A stretch of 44,843 nucleotides of DNA from Neobacillus citreus. GTDB lineage: Bacteria > Bacillota > Bacilli > Bacillales > Cytobacillaceae. This document shows positions 43,136 to 44,843 of this stretch, piece after piece. The notes beneath the pieces were generated by a model. The model worked only from the letters and a program-made list of their open reading frames with translations, had not been told where the DNA came from and did no database searches. Position 1 is the stretch's first letter. Every line of letters starts with the position of its first letter. The translations under genes and the position numbers were made by a program. The DNA is taken from NCBI RefSeq assembly GCF_018343545.2, contig NZ_JAGYPE020000022.1, forward strand, positions 1 through 44,843. Direction: 5' to 3'.

Positions 43136-44843
43136 CTATTTACCCTTTAACCATTCCTTCAGCCCGTCAACCTTCCCCCACAAATGCAAATGCATCGCGG
43201 CATACACAATTGCTTCGTTCTCATCCCCGAAACCGTAATATTCAGGCGTTTGATTTGGCAGCTTCTTTTTGCCGGTTAGGTAATATAACACAAATCTATT
43301 ACTTTTTTTGGCCTGTTTCACTAATGTTTTTGCTTTTACGGTATAGCCGTTTACAAGCAGCTCTAGCAAAAGCCTATTGTAGATAGTTTCTGTTGTTTCC
43401 TCATCAAATTTTCCCAACAGTTCCTCGGCCTTTTCAAATTCTTCTTTTTCCATGTAAGCCATAAACAAGGAAGTACGAACACCCTGATTATCCATAGGGT
43501 TCAACTTGAGGAGTTCCTCATAATGCTCTATCGCCTCATCAGTTTTTCCTAGCAGAAAGATTGTCTCGGCATAATTGAACTTTGCCCGCATGTACGGTCT
43601 TGTTTCAATCAGCCCCCAAAAGTAACCTTCGTTTTCTTTAAAAAACTCTTTGCCGAGATGTTTTTCGCCAACCTGTATGCCATGCCAATACAATCCTGCG
43701 GATTCTTCCGGTTTTTGTGCGATATCACCAAGTAAAACAAACGCATCAACACAATAAGGATTGATATTGATTGCTTCTTGAATGAGGTGGAGAACTTTAA
43801 CCCCATCTGCACGTAAGGCCTCAAAAACTAATTCCTGAGCACGGTCTTCATTTCGTCTTGAAACCTTCTTGGGCAATTTGTCAGGAATATTTATCGTAAA
43901 GGTGGAAGCTTTACTTGGGTTTCCTCTACGCACCTTTTCATCTTTTCCTTTCGGAAACTCAATGACCTCCGCCTCTTCAAACTTTGGTTCCTCGTCACCC
44001 CCGTACACAATATTCATCATTTCGCTTATTTCTTGGCTTAGGACATTTTCCATGTCCGATGAGATGGTGGAAATGGACCTAGCGGACACGCTGTATATCT
44101 GCCCAAGCTCCTTTTGTGTAAATACTTTTTCCAGCATCGGCATCATTTTTTGCATTAAATAATGCAGCCCGGCGGCATATAGATTCGGGTTCTGAATCCG
44201 CTTTTTTCGCTTCTGGCAATAACTAAACCAAAGCACAATCCCTGCGTCCACAACTGGCGCAGGCGTGTCGAAAGCTTCTGCTTGTGCTTTAAAAAGGTCG
44301 GCAACTTCCTTGTAAACCGGGGCGGGCCATTCGATGTCATCCGTTTCGATTAGGCCGCCAACCATCGGCAGTTCACTCAAAACTTCAATAAAAAAATCAT
44401 CCAAATACTGTTGTGGGGACGGGTAGTCGGCGGCGATACTGCTATCCTCGATATAAGAAAAAGCAACCTCAGGTTTTAAATCCGGCAAATCAAATGGCGC
44501 TGGGAAAAACGCAAAGTTTTGGCCAAATGGTACCAACATACCCAAAAATAGAGTGCCTTCCTCAAAGTCAGCCGGCGTACCAGTAATAATTGTCTCAAGC
44601 AGTTCCCCCGTAAAGCCATCCTCCACTGTCAGCTTGTTGTTTTCAACTTTTAAGACTTTCCCGGCAATCGTTCGACCATTCGTCCATGTTTGAAAAATTT
44701 GCTTCAGCTTCGGCCGCTTAATTTTTCCAGCCTCGGCCGCAATAAATTTCTCAATAACCTTTTTTCCGTCATCCAATTCTTCAAAAAGGGAAAACCAGAT
44801 GGCATGAACCACTTCATAGAATTCCCGTTCTTCTTCATCCTCT
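43136..44843 (-). CDS. TPR-containing protein, 5' end outside the window
   Basis: The reading frame is open to the right edge of the window, so the N-terminus is missing; at least 568 codons are visible. The N-terminal part (K-R-P-K-L-K-Q-I-F-Q-T-W-T-N-G-R-T-I-A-G-K-V) looks like a small beta domain. A basic/acidic linker follows (about 275-320). The C-terminal half has TPR-like helices (A-E-T-I-F-L-L-G-K-T-D-E-A-I-E-H-Y-E-E-L-L-K-L-N-P). There is no signal peptide in the visible part and no catalytic motif. Base composition is richer in GC than the adjacent cytochromes. Related Bacillus proteins of this layout have no assigned function that I know of. Confidence 0.75.
   Translation of the reverse strand, partial: EDEEEREFYEVVHAIWFSLFEELDDGKKVIEKFIAAEAGKIKRPKLKQIFQTWTNGRTIAGKVLKVENNKLTVEDGFTGELLETIITGTPADFEEGTLFLGMLVPFGQNFAFFPAPFDLPDLKPEVAFSYIEDSSIAADYPSPQQYLDDFFIEVLSELPMVGGLIETDDIEWPAPVYKEVADLFKAQAEAFDTPAPVVDAGIVLWFSYCQKRKKRIQNPNLYAAGLHYLMQKMMPMLEKVFTQKELGQIYSVSARSISTISSDMENVLSQEISEMMNIVYGGDEEPKFEEAEVIEFPKGKDEKVRRGNPSKASTFTINIPDKLPKKVSRRNEDRAQELVFEALRADGVKVLHLIQEAININPYCVDAFVLLGDIAQKPEESAGLYWHGIQVGEKHLGKEFFKENEGYFWGLIETRPYMRAKFNYAETIFLLGKTDEAIEHYEELLKLNPMDNQGVRTSLFMAYMEKEEFEKAEELLGKFDEETTETIYNRLLLELLVNGYTVKAKTLVKQAKKSNRFVLYYLTGKKKLPNQTPEYYGFGDENEAIVYAAMHLHLWGKVDGLKEWLKGK

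Overview
The window looks like the chromosome of a low-GC, Gram-positive, Bacillaceae-type bacterium. Evidence: strong AAGGAGG-type ribosome sites, frequent TTG/GTG starts, and the Bacillus backbone order yigZ/yvyE, degS-degU, degV, comFA-comFC, hpf, secA, with teichoic-acid linkage-unit genes tagA and tagO and an LCP-family transferase. I cannot name the species. No rRNA, tRNA, insertion sequence or CRISPR array was seen.

Region 1 (1-18.2 kb) concerns the cell surface. It holds a membrane O-acyltransferase, tagA, two tagO paralogues, an LCP transferase, a phosphodiester-glycosidase-like protein in an operon with a propeller-like protein, a metallophosphoesterase and a secreted SH3-like protein. 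Three secreted enzymes, a glucosaminidase, a subtilisin-like protease and an amidase, share about 40-residue SPOR-like repeats (Y-x-I-V-T-G-G-F-x-G-E ... W-W-A-T-Y-E-P). These probably target them to the wall.

Region 2 (18.3-34.4 kb) is the conserved degS-secA backbone with insertions and losses. A NERD-domain gene sits between degV and comFA. comFB and the late flagellar operon seen between comFC and hpf in B. subtilis are absent. A gamma-glutamyltransferase-like/DUF1028 pair, a frameshifted small haem-copper-oxidase-like gene and an acidic DUF5667 protein lie between hpf and secA. prfB does not follow secA. Three intergenic stretches carry arrays of short words spaced 21 bp apart: GGCGGATA twice and TGTCGTGA once. 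These are the least explained sequences in the window.

Region 3 (34.8-43.1 kb), divergent from secA, is a multihaem cytochrome c locus: two membrane-anchored NapC/NirT-like cytochromes (10 and 12 CxxCH), a membrane-anchored TPR protein, an NHL propeller, and two exported doubled-CxxCH cytochromes (6 and 8 CxxCH). That is 36 haem motifs in about 8.3 kb, with TGTGAAT/ATTCACA-type boxes in front of both transcription units. The most economical reading is a quinol-to-outside electron conduit; substrate and direction cannot be read from the sequence. The window ends in a TPR-containing gene whose 5' end lies outside.
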